From: DASUBN01 sp036000105
Lineage (GTDB): Bacteria > Pseudomonadota > Gammaproteobacteria > Natronospirales > REEB76
Assembly: GCA_036000105.1 (NCBI GenBank)
Contig: DASYGE010000012.1
Span: 248,001 to 312,000 of the forward strand
DNA: 64,000 nucleotides
Direction: 5' to 3'
Shown here in pieces: positions 42,061 to 51,120 of this stretch. The translations under genes and the position numbers were made by a program. Numbering within the stretch: the stretch's first letter is position 1; every line of letters starts with the position of its first letter. The notes beneath the pieces were generated by a model, which saw only the letters and a program-made list of their open reading frames with translations, was not told the DNA's origin and searched no databases.

Positions 42061-43410
42061 TCACTTGCCTATGCAAAAACTTGAGAAGATCTTCCCCAAG
42101 AGATCATCGCTGGTGAACTCACCGGTAATCTCGCTCAAGGAAGTCTGGGCGAGGCGCAGATCCTCTGCGATCAGCTCGCCCGCACCCGCTGTCGCCTGAT
42201 CCGCCGCTGCCTTGAGATGCTGGCGCGCACGCACCAGCGCATCCAGATGCCGGCGCCGAGCGCTGAAGGTATCTTCTCCGGTCTGCTCGAAACCCGCAGC
42301 CTGTTTCAGGTGAGCCCGCAAGAGATCCATGCCCTGCCCCGTGCGGGCTGAGAGCCAGAGACTCGGTATCCCATCCAGCTCATCCTCGGCGGCTGTCTGG
42401 CCCGTGAGGTCTATCTTGTTGTAGAGCACCGTCAAGGGTAGCTCAGGCGGCAGCGCTTCGATGATGCGCTGATCTTCCTCTGTGAGGCCTCGGGCGCTGT
42501 CCACCATCAGGAGCACCCTATCAGCCCGCTGCATCTCCTGTCTCGCACGGCGCACCCCTTCCTGCTCCACCACGTCGCCGCTCTCCCGCAAACCTGCCGT
42601 ATCTATGAGATGCAGCGGCAGGCTGTCCAGATTCACGTGCTCCCGCAGGAGATCGCGGGTAGTGCCGGGGATCTCGGTGACGATGGCCGCCTCGTGCCCC
42701 GCGAGATAGTTGAGCAGACTGGACTTGCCGGCATTGGGCTGGCCCGCGATCACCACGGTCATGCCCTCTCGCAGCAGGCTGCCTTGCTGGGCGGCGGCGG
42801 CGAGATCTTCGAAGCGCACCCGGATGGCAGCGAGCTTGCCCGCCACATCGCCCTCGCTCAGGAAATCCACTTCTTCGTCCGGGAAATCGATGGCGGCTTC
42901 CACGTAAGCCCGCAGGGTGGTGATGGCCTCCACCAGCTCATGCACCCGCGCGGAGAACTCGCCCGTGAGGGAGCGCATGGCGGCCCGCGCCGCTTGGGCC
43001 GTGCCGCTGTCTATCAGGTCCGCCACCGCTTCCGCCTGGGCGAGATCCAGCTTGTCATTGAGGAAGGCCCGCTCAGAGAATTCCCCGGGCCGTGCCAGGC
43101 GCGCACCCAGGCTGAGCACTCGTCTCAACAGGAGATCGAGAACCACCGTACCGCCGTGGCCGTGTAGCTCCAGCACGTCCTCGCCGGTGAAAGAGTTGGG
43201 CGCGGCGAAGAACAGCACGAGACCGGTATCCAACAGGCTGCCATCCGCATCCTGGAACCCGCGCACGGCGATGCGTCGCGCTTCCGGTACGCCGCCGGTG
43301 ACCGCGGCGGCTATATCCATCGCCTTCGGCCCCGAGACCCGCACGATACCCACGCCTCCCCGGCCGGGTGGCGTGGCGATGGCGGCGATGGTTTCCGGAC
43401 TTTTGCTCAT
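42061..43410 (-). CDS. mnmE: tRNA modification GTPase
   Basis: 449 residues from ATG 43410. N-terminal folate-binding domain: TIAAIATPPGRGGVGIVRVSGP and FTGEDVLELHGHGG. G-domain: GQPNAGKSSLLN (G1), GTTRDLL (G2), DTAGLRES (G3), NKID (G4). The C-terminal SSFCIGK motif carries the catalytic Cys. Partner of MnmG in wobble-uridine modification. An upstream in-frame extension of 47 residues is not used because it runs into the divergent gene. The divergent alpha/beta-hydrolase gene starts 62 nt away. Confidence 0.97.
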   Translation of the reverse strand: MSKSPETIAAIATPPGRGGVGIVRVSGPKAMDIAAAVTGGVPEARRIAVRGFQDADGSLLDTGLVLFFAAPNSFTGEDVLELHGHGGTVVLDLLLRRVLSLGARLARPGEFSERAFLNDKLDLAQAEAVADLIDSGTAQAARAAMRSLTGEFSARVHELVEAITTLRAYVEAAIDFPDEEVDFLSEGDVAGKLAAIRVRFEDLAAAAQQGSLLREGMTVVIAGQPNAGKSSLLNYLAGHEAAIVTEIPGTTRDLLREHVNLDSLPLHLIDTAGLRESGDVVEQEGVRRARQEMQRADRVLLMVDSARGLTEEDQRIIEALPPELPLTVLYNKIDLTGQTAAEDELDGIPSLWLSARTGQGMDLLRAHLKQAAGFEQTGEDTFSARRRHLDALVRARQHLKAAADQATAGAGELIAEDLRLAQTSLSEITGEFTSDDLLGKIFSSFCIGK

Positions 43411-43471
43411 TTGTGAAATACCCGGAGAGGATCCACACTCTTCTGCATATACGTTAACAGAGGTCAGCCCC

Positions 43472-44689
43472 ATGCCCGGCACCATCGTTCGCTTCCCCAA
43501 CGCCAAGGGACAGATGCTCGCCGGCCGGCTGGACGCGCCCGCCAACGGCAAACCCCGGGCCTACGCCCTCTATGCCCATTGCTTCACCTGCGGCAAGGAC
43601 GTGCGCGCCGCAGTGAACATCTGCCGGGCGCTGGCCCGGGAGGGCATCGCCACCTTGCGCTTCGACTTCACGGGCTTGGGCGAGAGCGAGGGGGATTTCG
43701 CCGACACCACCCTCACCACCAACGTCTCGGACCTGCAGTCGGCCGCGGCCTTCATGGAGAAGAACTACGATGCGCCCAAGATCCTGGTGGGACATTCCTT
43801 AGGCGGTGCGGCGGTGCTGGAAGCCGCCCATCTGATCCAGAGTTCCGTGGCGGTGGCCACCATCAGCGCGCCGGCGAACCCTGAGCATGTGGCGGGACTC
43901 TTGGGGCCCGCCCGGGAGACCATCGAACTGGAAGGCGAAGCAGACGTGACCCTCGTCGGGCGCAAGTTCCATTTCAAGAAAGCCTTCCTGGATGACCTCG
44001 CCTCCCATCCCTGGCGTGACAACCTGCGGACCCTGCGCAAAGCACTGCTGGTGTTCCACTCCCCCACCGACAAGACCGTGGACATCAGCAACGCCGCGGA
44101 CATCTTCATGGCGGCACTGCATCCCAAGAGTTTCGTGAGCCTGAACGGTGCCGACCACCTGCTCACCCGGGAGACGGATTCCGAATATGTGGGCCTGATC
44201 CTGGGCGCCTGGGCCAGCAAGTATCTCGGGGAACTCGGCATGCAACCGCTGGCGAGCCCCGCGGCGGACGGTGAAGTGGTAGCGCACATCGGCGAGGAAC
44301 ACTATCGCAGCGACATCTATGCCGGCCCCCACATGCTGGTATCCGACGAACCGCGGGACGCGGGCGGCACCGATGCCGGTACCAACCCCTACGGACTGCT
44401 CACCGCGGCGCTGGGCGCCTGCACCACCATCACCCTGCGCATGTACGCCGACCACAAGAAATGGCCCTTGAAGGGCGTGAAGATACGACTCACCCACGAC
44501 AAGATCTATGCGAAAGATTGCGAGGAGTGCGAGACCAAGGAAGGCAAAGTGGACAGCTTCGAGCGGGAACTGGAGCTGGAGGGAGATCTCACGCCTGAAC
44601 AGCGCCAGCGCTTGCTGGAGATCGCGGATCGTTGCCCGGTGCACAACACCTTGAGCCATGTGTCCCGCATCGTCACCCGGCTGAAATGA
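43472..44689 (+). CDS. bifunctional alpha/beta hydrolase-OsmC family protein
   Basis: 405 residues from ATG 43472. Residues 1-260: hydrolase with ALYAHCFTCGKD, GHSLGG nucleophile elbow, FHSPTDKTVD (Asp) and GADHLL (His). Residues about 275-405: OsmC/Ohr-type peroxidase domain with Cys in ALGACTTITLRMYADHK and in ADRCPVHNTL. The fused arrangement is known in proteobacteria; OsmC domains reduce organic hydroperoxides. It interrupts the more usual yidC-mnmE adjacency. The earlier in-frame region is antisense to mnmE and is excluded. Confidence 0.92.
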   Translation: MPGTIVRFPNAKGQMLAGRLDAPANGKPRAYALYAHCFTCGKDVRAAVNICRALAREGIATLRFDFTGLGESEGDFADTTLTTNVSDLQSAAAFMEKNYDAPKILVGHSLGGAAVLEAAHLIQSSVAVATISAPANPEHVAGLLGPARETIELEGEADVTLVGRKFHFKKAFLDDLASHPWRDNLRTLRKALLVFHSPTDKTVDISNAADIFMAALHPKSFVSLNGADHLLTRETDSEYVGLILGAWASKYLGELGMQPLASPAADGEVVAHIGEEHYRSDIYAGPHMLVSDEPRDAGGTDAGTNPYGLLTAALGACTTITLRMYADHKKWPLKGVKIRLTHDKIYAKDCEECETKEGKVDSFERELELEGDLTPEQRQRLLEIADRCPVHNTLSHVSRIVTRLK

Positions 44690-44728
44690 TGGGGGCTGTC
44701 TGAGGTCAGGAAGACCACGTGCCGCGTA

Positions 44729-44741
44729 GGGCAGGATGCCC
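44729..44741. repeat. single small hairpin with GGA/TCC apex
   Basis: GGGCA-GGA-TGCCC lies between two convergent gene ends (44689 and 44769). Its complementary form GGGCATCCTGCCC has the TCC apex found in repeat copy A, so it may be a minimal relative. Confidence 0.4.
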
Positions 44742-44768
44742 GAGAGCGGCGAAGGCGGCCTCCATGCA

Positions 44769-46430
44769 TCAGCTCTTCTTGGATTCTTTCTCTATCAGGT
44801 TGTTGATATAGCGCTGCTGGATGATGCTGACCAGCGAATTTGCGAAGTAGTACAGCACCAATCCCGCCGGCAGCACCATATACAGGAAGATCAGCGCCAC
44901 GGGCATGAACTTCATCATCATGGCCTGGGTCTTGTCGGCCTGCTGCGGCTGCAGGTGCTGCTGGATGAACATGGCGATGCCGTAGAGCACCGGCAGCACG
45001 TAGAAAGGATCCGGCGCCGAGAGGTCATGGATCCACAGGGTCCAGGGCGCCTGGCGCAATTCCACGCTGTAGACCAGCACGTAGTACAGCGAGAAGAAGA
45101 TTGGGATCTGGATCAGGGTGGGGAAGCAACCGCTGGCCGGATTGATCTTCTCCTTCTTATACAGCTCCATCATGGCCTGGCTGAGCTTCTGACGATCGTC
45201 CGCGTAGCGCGCCTGTAGCGCCTTGATGCGCGGCTGCACCAGGCGCATCTTGGCCATGGAGCGGCCGCTGATCTCGTTGAGCTTGTAGGTGAGCGCCTTG
45301 AACAAGAGCGTCAGGATCAGGATAGACCAGCCCCAGTTGCCCACGAACCGTTCGATGTGTTCCAGCAACCAGAAGATGGGCTGGGCGATGATGGTGAGCT
45401 TGCCGTAATCCACCGTGAGTTCGAGACCCTTGGCCACGGCCGCGAGCTTGGTCTGCAACTTGGGTCCCACGTACAGGGTGCTGTCGAAACTCGCGCTCGC
45501 GCCGGGCGCCACGCTCTTCTGCGGTGTGACGCCGCCGGTGACGAAGCGCGAGTCGCCCAAAGCCTTGCTGTAGTACTGGATGCCCTGCTCCGCCGCCGGG
45601 ATGAGGGCCGCCACAAAATAATGGTCCACCACCGCTGCCCAGCCGCCGTTGACGGTCTCGGTCGCCGGCTTCTCCGCCAGGTCCTTGAACTCGTGTTCCT
45701 GGTAGCCATCCGCGCCGTAGAGCGCCGCCTTCTGGTAATCGTAGCGGGTGGAACTGAACAGGCTGGTGTGGGGCGCCACGTAGCGGTTCTGCCACTGCTG
45801 CCACGCACTGCCCTGCCAGGGCGTGCTGGCGCCGTTGTGCACCGTGTAGCTCAGGCCGATCTGGTAGCTGCCGCGGGTGAGCGTGTAGGTCTTGTCCACG
45901 CTAAGACCGTGGCCATCCTGCCAGCTCAAAGTCACCTTGAGGCTGTCGCTGCCATCGGCGAGCGCGTACTCACTCTGGGCTGTGCTGTAGCTCGCATCCG
46001 CGCCGGGGGCCGGCATGCCGGATGCCGCCTGCAGACCGCTCTGCAGCACCAGCAGGTCCGCGTCATCGTCGTCCAAGACGCGCACGTGCTGGTCCGGGTT
46101 CTTGAGTTCTTGGGGGTACTTCAGCAGTTCCGCCCGGCGGATATCGCCGCCGGCGGTGTCGATGACGAGATCCAGCACGTCGGTGTGCACGTGGATCTCG
46201 CGGCCTTTCGGCAGGCTCACGGGGGGGGCGACAGCGCTGGGCCCTGCTCCGCTCGCGGCCGCGGGGGCGGCACTCGGCACGAACGCCGTGGCACTCGCAG
46301 CGCTACTCGCTGTCGCAGCTGCCAGGGTCTCAGGCACGGGTCTCGGGCCGTAGTCCTGCATCCACGCCTGGTAGATGAGGAAGGCGATGAACGCGAAAGC
46401 GGCCAGCAAAAAGATGCGGCGATTATCCAT
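44769..46430 (-). CDS. yidC: membrane protein insertase YidC
   Basis: 553 residues from ATG 46430. The N-terminal helix IFLLAAFAFIAFLIYQAWMQDYG is followed by the large periplasmic domain. The conserved core lies in the C-terminal 200 residues: LFKALTYKLNEISGRSMAKMRLVQP, PASGCFPTLIQIPIFFSLYYVL and MMMKFMPVALIFLYMVLPAGLVLYY. Inserts membrane proteins with and without SecYEG. Its start overlaps the end of yidD by 8 nt. Confidence 0.97.
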   Translation of the reverse strand: MDNRRIFLLAAFAFIAFLIYQAWMQDYGPRPVPETLAAATASSAASATAFVPSAAPAAASGAGPSAVAPPVSLPKGREIHVHTDVLDLVIDTAGGDIRRAELLKYPQELKNPDQHVRVLDDDDADLLVLQSGLQAASGMPAPGADASYSTAQSEYALADGSDSLKVTLSWQDGHGLSVDKTYTLTRGSYQIGLSYTVHNGASTPWQGSAWQQWQNRYVAPHTSLFSSTRYDYQKAALYGADGYQEHEFKDLAEKPATETVNGGWAAVVDHYFVAALIPAAEQGIQYYSKALGDSRFVTGGVTPQKSVAPGASASFDSTLYVGPKLQTKLAAVAKGLELTVDYGKLTIIAQPIFWLLEHIERFVGNWGWSILILTLLFKALTYKLNEISGRSMAKMRLVQPRIKALQARYADDRQKLSQAMMELYKKEKINPASGCFPTLIQIPIFFSLYYVLVYSVELRQAPWTLWIHDLSAPDPFYVLPVLYGIAMFIQQHLQPQQADKTQAMMMKFMPVALIFLYMVLPAGLVLYYFANSLVSIIQQRYINNLIEKESKKS

Positions 46431-46656
46431 GACGGGGCTCCAGGGCGCGCGGCACTGGGTCATAGCCGCCGGGATGGAAAGGATGGCAGCGGCAGATGCG
46501 CTTCGTGGCCAGCCAGCCGCCCTTCAGGGCGCCGTGCTCTTCTATGGCTTCGATGGCATACACCGAGCAACTGGGTTCGTAACGGCAGCGGGTGCCGAGC
46601 ATGGGGCTCAGCAGATACCGATATATGCGGATGGGGATTATCAGGAGGCTCTGCAT
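46423..46656 (-). CDS. yidD: membrane protein insertion efficiency factor YidD
   Basis: 77 residues from ATG 46656 (GGAAG upstream; an alternative ATG at 46677 adds seven residues). Signature IPIRIYRYLLSPMLGTRCRYEPSCSVYAIEAI and CRCHPFHPGGYDPVP, with conserved cysteines. Short amphipathic protein that aids YidC/Sec insertion. It overlaps the ends of both rnpA (16 nt) and yidC (8 nt), the usual tight rpmH operon layout. Confidence 0.95.
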   Translation of the reverse strand: MQSLLIIPIRIYRYLLSPMLGTRCRYEPSCSVYAIEAIEEHGALKGGWLATKRICRCHPFHPGGYDPVPRALEPRHG

Positions 46657-47000
46657 CGCTTGATCACTTCCTGCCAATGCCAGTCTAGGCTCGCGCGGAG
46701 TTCTGCATTATCTCTGTGGCCGGCCGCGGCCCGCGCCTGCACCACGATGTCCATGGCCGGCAGCTCGGCGCGCCTCTTGCGGAAACTCTCGCGCACAGTG
46801 CGCTTGATGCGCGCACGTCCGGCCGCGAGGGCCACTGCCTTCTTCGGCACGGCGAGGCCGAGCCGTGCGCCAGCCGCGCCGCTCCCGCAGACCAGCACCA
46901 CGAAACAGGCATCGCTGCTGCGCGTGCCGTTCTGGAATACATGGCTGAATTCCGTGGGCTGGAGCAACCGCGCCGCCCGCGGGAAGGAAGCGGGACGCAT
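46641..47000 (-). CDS. rnpA: ribonuclease P protein component
   Basis: 119 residues. Binds the RNase P RNA for tRNA 5' maturation. Recognised by AARLLQPTEFSHVFQNGTRS, RLGLAVPKKAVALAAGRARIKRTVRESFRKRR and its place between rpmH and yidD. In the usual RNR motif (RNRxKR) the Asn is replaced by Ala (RARIKR), an unusual change at a strongly conserved RNA-contact position. A GTG/ATG start 17 nt after rpmH is consistent with coupled expression. Confidence 0.95.
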   Translation of the reverse strand: MRPASFPRAARLLQPTEFSHVFQNGTRSSDACFVVLVCGSGAAGARLGLAVPKKAVALAAGRARIKRTVRESFRKRRAELPAMDIVVQARAAAGHRDNAELRASLDWHWQEVIKRCRAS

Positions 47001-47017
47001 AGTCCCGGCTGCAGGTA

Positions 47018-47152
47018 TTACGTGCTGAGACGCTTACGGCCCTTGGCGCGCCGCGCGTTCAGCACCTGCCGACCACGCTTGGTCGCCATACGCGCCCGGA
47101 AGCCGTGGGTACGTTTACGGCGAATCTTGCTCGGCTGATAGGTTCTTTTCAT
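47018..47152 (-). CDS. rpmH: 50S ribosomal protein L34
   Basis: 44 residues from ATG 47152: MKRTYQPSKIRRKRTHGFRA then RMATKRGRQVLNARRAKGRK. Typical length and near-invariant sequence. First gene of the rpmH-rnpA-yidD-yidC operon. A 16-residue upstream in-frame extension is rejected. Confidence 0.98.
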   Translation of the reverse strand: MKRTYQPSKIRRKRTHGFRARMATKRGRQVLNARRAKGRKRLST

Positions 47153-47176
47153 GACATCGGATCCACGTGGGCATGG

Positions 47177-47238
47177 GCCCCGGGCTAAAGCCCCGGGCAA
47201 AGGCGCGATATTAGACGTGTCGCGCGCGCTGCTGTCAA
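47177..47238 (-). promoter_or_regulatory. rpmH promoter and leader hairpin
   Basis: On the minus strand TTGACA (47238-47233), 17 bp spacer, TCTAAT (47215-47210). The leader carries a bulged hairpin CCCGGGC-TAAA-GCCCCGGG (47178-47198). Confidence 0.7.
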
Positions 47239-47270
47239 CTCTGGCGTGCGGTGTGCTTGTATAAGGCAGC

Positions 47271-47279
47271 GGTGGATAA
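47271..47279 (+). promoter_or_regulatory. DnaA box upstream of dnaA
   Basis: GGTGGATAA is the complement of TTATCCACC, one mismatch from the TTATCCACA consensus. Its place about 90 bp before dnaA suits autoregulation. Confidence 0.6.
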
Positions 47280-47370
47280 CTCCATCCCGCCGGTATAGAC
47301 TCCCTGCCATCTTTGCGTGACGGCCAACACCGTCACAAAATCCATAATTTCGGTCGGGGGGTTCGGAACC

Positions 47371-48690
47371 ATGCCATCGCTGTGGACGCGGTGCATCAGC
47401 CATTTGGAGCACGAGCTTTCCGAACAAGAGCTGAATACCTGGATACGCCCCCTGCACGCCCTCGAAGAAGGCGAGACCCTGCGCCTGCTGGCCCCCAACC
47501 GCTTCGTCATGGATTGGGTGCGGGACCGGTTCCTGCCCCGCATCTCCAACCTGGCCCGGGAGCTGGCTGAGGACCGGGACCGGCGGGTGCTCCTGGAAGT
47601 GGGCGGCAATGCCGAGCCGGTGGTGCAAGTCACCGCCCCCCTGCCCTCAGTGCCCCCTATGCCGACCCCCGGCAGTGGCCTGAACCCCCTCTACACCTTC
47701 GATACCTTCGTCGAAGGCAAGTCCAACCAGTTTGCCCTGGCAGCGGCCCACCAGATAGCCGAGAACCCGGGCCGGGCCTATAACCCCCTGTTCATCTATG
47801 GGGGGGTCGGCCTAGGCAAGACCCACCTAATGCACAGCGTGGGTCACGTGATCCTGCAGAAGAACCCCAAGGCACGCATCGCTTACGTGCATTCCGAGCG
47901 TTTCGTGAACGACATGGTGCGGGCCCTACAGCACAACACCATCAACGAGTTCAAACGCCAATACCGCTCCGTTGACGCCCTACTCATCGACGACATCCAG
48001 TTCTTCGTGGGCAAAGAACGTTCCCAGGAGGAGTTCTTCCACACCTTCAACGCCCTCTTGGAAGGCCAGCAGCAGGTGATCCTGACCTGCGACCGCTACC
48101 CCAAGGAGGTCGAGGGCCTGGAAGAGCGCCTGAAGTCCCGCTTCGGCTGGGGCCTTACGGTGCCCATCGAACCACCGGAACTCGAGACCCGGGTGGCCAT
48201 CTTAATGAACAAGGCGGTGGCGGAGGGGGTCGAACTCCCCAGCGAAGTGGCCTTCTTCGTGGCCCAAAGGGTCAGCTCCAACGTCCGTGAGCTGGAAGGG
48301 GCCTTGCGCCGAATCATGGCCAACGCCCGCTTCACGGGCCGTGCCATCACCCTGGAGTATGCCAAGGAGTGCTTGAGGGACATCCTGGCGGTTCAAGACA
48401 GGCAAGTGACCCTGGAGAACATCCAGAAGACCGTGGCGGACTACTACCGGGTGCGGGTCACGGAGATGCTCTCCAAGAAACGCAGCCGGTCCATCGCCCG
48501 GCCCCGGCAAGTGGCTATGTGTCTCGCCAAGGAACTGACGAACCACAGCTTGCCGGAGATCGGCGACGCCTTCGGCGGCCGCGATCACACCACCGTGCTG
48601 CATGCCTGCCGCAAGGTGGTCGAACTCAGGGGCGATGACAACAAACTGAACGAGGATTACGCCGCGCTGCTGCGGACTTTAACCAGTTAG
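47371..48690 (+). CDS. dnaA: chromosomal replication initiator protein DnaA
   Basis: 439 residues from ATG 47371; the extra 18 codons upstream are not typical. Domain I: SLWTRCISHLEHELSEQELNTWIRPL. Domain III AAA+: NPLFIYGGVGLGKTHLMHSVGH (Walker A), LLIDDIQFFVGKERSQEEFFHTFN (Walker B and sensor). Domain IV: SKKRSRSIARPRQVAMCLAKELTNHSLPEIGDAFGGRDHTTVLHACRKV binds DnaA boxes. Divergent from rpmH, upstream of dnaN. Confidence 0.98.
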   Translation: MPSLWTRCISHLEHELSEQELNTWIRPLHALEEGETLRLLAPNRFVMDWVRDRFLPRISNLARELAEDRDRRVLLEVGGNAEPVVQVTAPLPSVPPMPTPGSGLNPLYTFDTFVEGKSNQFALAAAHQIAENPGRAYNPLFIYGGVGLGKTHLMHSVGHVILQKNPKARIAYVHSERFVNDMVRALQHNTINEFKRQYRSVDALLIDDIQFFVGKERSQEEFFHTFNALLEGQQQVILTCDRYPKEVEGLEERLKSRFGWGLTVPIEPPELETRVAILMNKAVAEGVELPSEVAFFVAQRVSSNVRELEGALRRIMANARFTGRAITLEYAKECLRDILAVQDRQVTLENIQKTVADYYRVRVTEMLSKKRSRSIARPRQVAMCLAKELTNHSLPEIGDAFGGRDHTTVLHACRKVVELRGDDNKLNEDYAALLRTLTS

Positions 48691-48912
48691 GCGCTTGTGG
48701 GTAATTTGTGGGTAAAATCTGTTTCGGTTTCATCCACAATCGGCCCACAGGCTGAACAGGGTTGACCCGGGGTCAGTTAACAACCCTGTCCAAGCTTTAG
48801 ATTATTGAAAAATAACAGATTTAGTGGCTTATCCCCAAGTGCAGGGGGCCTCTACATCTACTGTATTTGTTTTAGGTCTATCTAAATCTGATCTAAGAAA
48901 GCAGGTGGATAA
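48691..48912. other. candidate oriC
   Basis: Between dnaA and dnaN. DnaA-box-like 9-mers: TGTGGGTAA at 48696-48704 and 48707-48715 (11 bp apart; complements TTACCCACA), TCATCCACA 48730-48738, TTATCCCCA 48829-48837 and GGTGGATAA 48904-48912 abutting the dnaN ATG. Each differs from TTATCCACA by one base. An AT-rich stretch around 48790-48820 and 48850-48900 (TTTAGATTATTG, ATCTAAATCTGATCTAAG) could be the unwinding element. GTTGACC...GGTCAGTTAAC forms an inverted repeat in the middle. The dnaN promoter must lie inside as well. Confidence 0.75.
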
Positions 48913-50013
48913 ATGAAGTTCGAGACGCTGCGGGACACGCTCCTCAAACCGGTACAAGCGGTGGTAGGTGTAGTCGAACGCCGCCAGACCATGCCCATCT
49001 TGGCCAACGTCCTGCTCACGGTCAGCGACAAGACCCTGTCCGTGACTGCCACGGATCTGGAAGTGGAACTCGTAGCTGAGGCCGAGGTGGATGTGAAGGA
49101 GAAGGGCGAGGTCACAGTACCGGCCCGTAAGCTCCTGGATATCTGCCGCTCGCTGCCGGAAGGCGCGAAGATCTCTTTAAGCTTGGAGCGTGAGCGCGCG
49201 ACCCTGAAGTCAGGACGCAGCCGCTTCCTGCTCGCCACCCTACCGGCATCGGAATTCCCGGCGGTGGAAGACATCAAGACCCAGCGCAGTGTGAACCTGC
49301 CCCAGAAGAAACTGCGGGAGCTCATAGAACAGACGCATTTTTCGATGGCTCAGCAGGACGTACGTTATTACCTCAACGGCCTGCTGTTTGAACTCTCGGC
49401 CAAGCGCGTGCGCGCTGTGGCTACCGATGGACACCGTCTCGCCATGTGCGATTTGGATGCAGACGTCGCTGATCTGCCGGCCCAGCAGGTGATAGTGCCC
49501 CGTAAGGGTGTGCTAGAACTGCAGCGCTTGCTCACGGACGGGGAAGAACCCGCGAAACTCTCTCTCGGCACCAACCACATCCGGGTGGAACTGCCGGGTT
49601 TGCGCTTTACTTCCAAGCTCATCGATGGCCGCTTCCCGGATTACGAGCGAGTAGTGCCCAAGGGTGGGGACAAGGACATCATCGCCGACCGCCAGGTACT
49701 TAGGGATGCCTTGGGCCGTACCGCCATCCTCTCGAACGAGAAATACCGGGGTGTCCGCCTGCAGTTGGCCCCCAACCGCCTCAAGGTCATGGCCCATAAC
49801 CCCGAGCAGGAAGAGGCCGAGGACGAAGTGGAAGTGCAGTACAAGGGCATCGAACTGGAGATCGGCTTCAACGTGTCCTACCTCATGGATGCCTTGAGCG
49901 CCCTCAATACCGAACAGGTGCGCATCACCCTCACGGATTCCAACAGCAGCTGCCTCATCCGCCATCCGGAGAACGAGACCTGCCGCTACGTGGTCATGCC
50001 CATGCGGCTGTAG
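48913..50013 (+). CDS. dnaN: DNA polymerase III beta sliding clamp
   Basis: 366 residues in three homologous clamp domains. Starts MKFETLRDTLLKPVQAVVGVVERRQTMPILANVLL and ends NETCRYVVMPMRL, both typical. TFSMAQQDVRYYLNG-like segment reads HFSMAQQDVRYYLNGLLFEL. Encircles DNA and tethers polymerase III. Followed after 9 nt by recF. Confidence 0.98.
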   Translation: MKFETLRDTLLKPVQAVVGVVERRQTMPILANVLLTVSDKTLSVTATDLEVELVAEAEVDVKEKGEVTVPARKLLDICRSLPEGAKISLSLERERATLKSGRSRFLLATLPASEFPAVEDIKTQRSVNLPQKKLRELIEQTHFSMAQQDVRYYLNGLLFELSAKRVRAVATDGHRLAMCDLDADVADLPAQQVIVPRKGVLELQRLLTDGEEPAKLSLGTNHIRVELPGLRFTSKLIDGRFPDYERVVPKGGDKDIIADRQVLRDALGRTAILSNEKYRGVRLQLAPNRLKVMAHNPEQEEAEDEVEVQYKGIELEIGFNVSYLMDALSALNTEQVRITLTDSNSSCLIRHPENETCRYVVMPMRL

Positions 50014-50022
50014 CCGCCCGCT

Positions 50023-51093
50023 ATGGCCCTTTCCCGCTTCAGTCTGCGGGACTTCCGCTGCTTCCCATCCGTCGAGCTGGATCTCTCTCCCCGCGCTAAC
50101 CTCATCCACGGCGATAACGCCTCCGGCAAGACCAGCTTGCTGGAGGCGGTGTTTTTCTTAAGCCGCGGCCGTTCCTTCCGCACCAGCAAGGCCGATAACC
50201 TGGTCCGCCATGGGGCGGAGGGCTTCCTCCTGAGTGGCCAAGCCACGGATTCCAGCGGCACAGTGCCTGTGGGCATCGCCCGCACCCCTGCAGGGCTGGA
50301 AGCCCGGGTGGCGGGGGCCCCAGCCCAGAGCCTGGCCCAGCTGGCGGAGCGGGTGCCGGTGCAACTCCTGGATGCCAGTGCCCACCAGCTCATCGAAGGC
50401 GGGCCCCGGAACCGACGGCAGTACCTTGACTGGGGAGTGTTCCACGTGGAACCAAGCTTCCTGGCTGCCTGGCGCCGCTACCAGCGGGCCCTGAAACAGC
50501 GGAACGCCCTGCTGCGCCAGCGCGCTGCGGACTCCCTGCTCAAGACCTGGGAGCCGGAGCTCATGATGGCAGGGCAGCTCCTGGACCAGAGCCGGCAGGC
50601 CTATCTCAGCCAGCTGGAGCCCGTCGCCATGAGCTGGGCAAGCCGTCTTCTGGGAGGCTCGGACCTCAAACTCCGATATCTACGGGGCTGGCCTGAGGGT
50701 AAGAGCCTGGAGGAAGCCCTGGAGGGTGGCCGGAACCGGGATAAGGAGCAGGGCTCTACGCAGGTCGGGCCCCACCGGGCGGAGGTGGTCATCGAGATCG
50801 GCGGCCTACCGGCCCAGCAGCAGGTATCCCGGGGTCAACAGAAGGTGCTGGCCGGCGCTTTGCTCCTTGCTCAGGCGGCTTATCTCCATCAGGCAGTGGG
50901 GCGCCAGTGTCTGTTGCTCTTGGATGACCTGGCGGCGGAACTCGATGCGAGCCATCTCACCCGGTTCCTGGATCTGGTACAGGAGACCCAAGCCCAGACC
51001 TTCCTCACCAGCGTGGAAGCGGCCCGCTTACCAGCCTGGACCGAGGCTCGGAGGTTCCACGTGGAACAGGGCAAAATCACCCAAGTGGTATAA
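50023..51093 (+). CDS. recF: DNA replication and repair protein RecF
   Basis: 356 residues. Walker A is NLIHGDNASGKTSLLEAVFF; FRTSKADNLVRHGAEGFLL; signature VSRGQQKVLAGALLLAQ; Walker B QCLLLLDDLAAELD. SMC-like ATPase that loads RecA at gaps. dnaN-recF-gyrB are collinear with 9 and 27 nt gaps, consistent with an operon. Confidence 0.96.
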   Translation: MALSRFSLRDFRCFPSVELDLSPRANLIHGDNASGKTSLLEAVFFLSRGRSFRTSKADNLVRHGAEGFLLSGQATDSSGTVPVGIARTPAGLEARVAGAPAQSLAQLAERVPVQLLDASAHQLIEGGPRNRRQYLDWGVFHVEPSFLAAWRRYQRALKQRNALLRQRAADSLLKTWEPELMMAGQLLDQSRQAYLSQLEPVAMSWASRLLGGSDLKLRYLRGWPEGKSLEEALEGGRNRDKEQGSTQVGPHRAEVVIEIGGLPAQQQVSRGQQKVLAGALLLAQAAYLHQAVGRQCLLLLDDLAAELDASHLTRFLDLVQETQAQTFLTSVEAARLPAWTEARRFHVEQGKITQVV

Positions 51094-51120
51094 TGGTAAT
51101 TCACACTTAGGCACCCTCCC

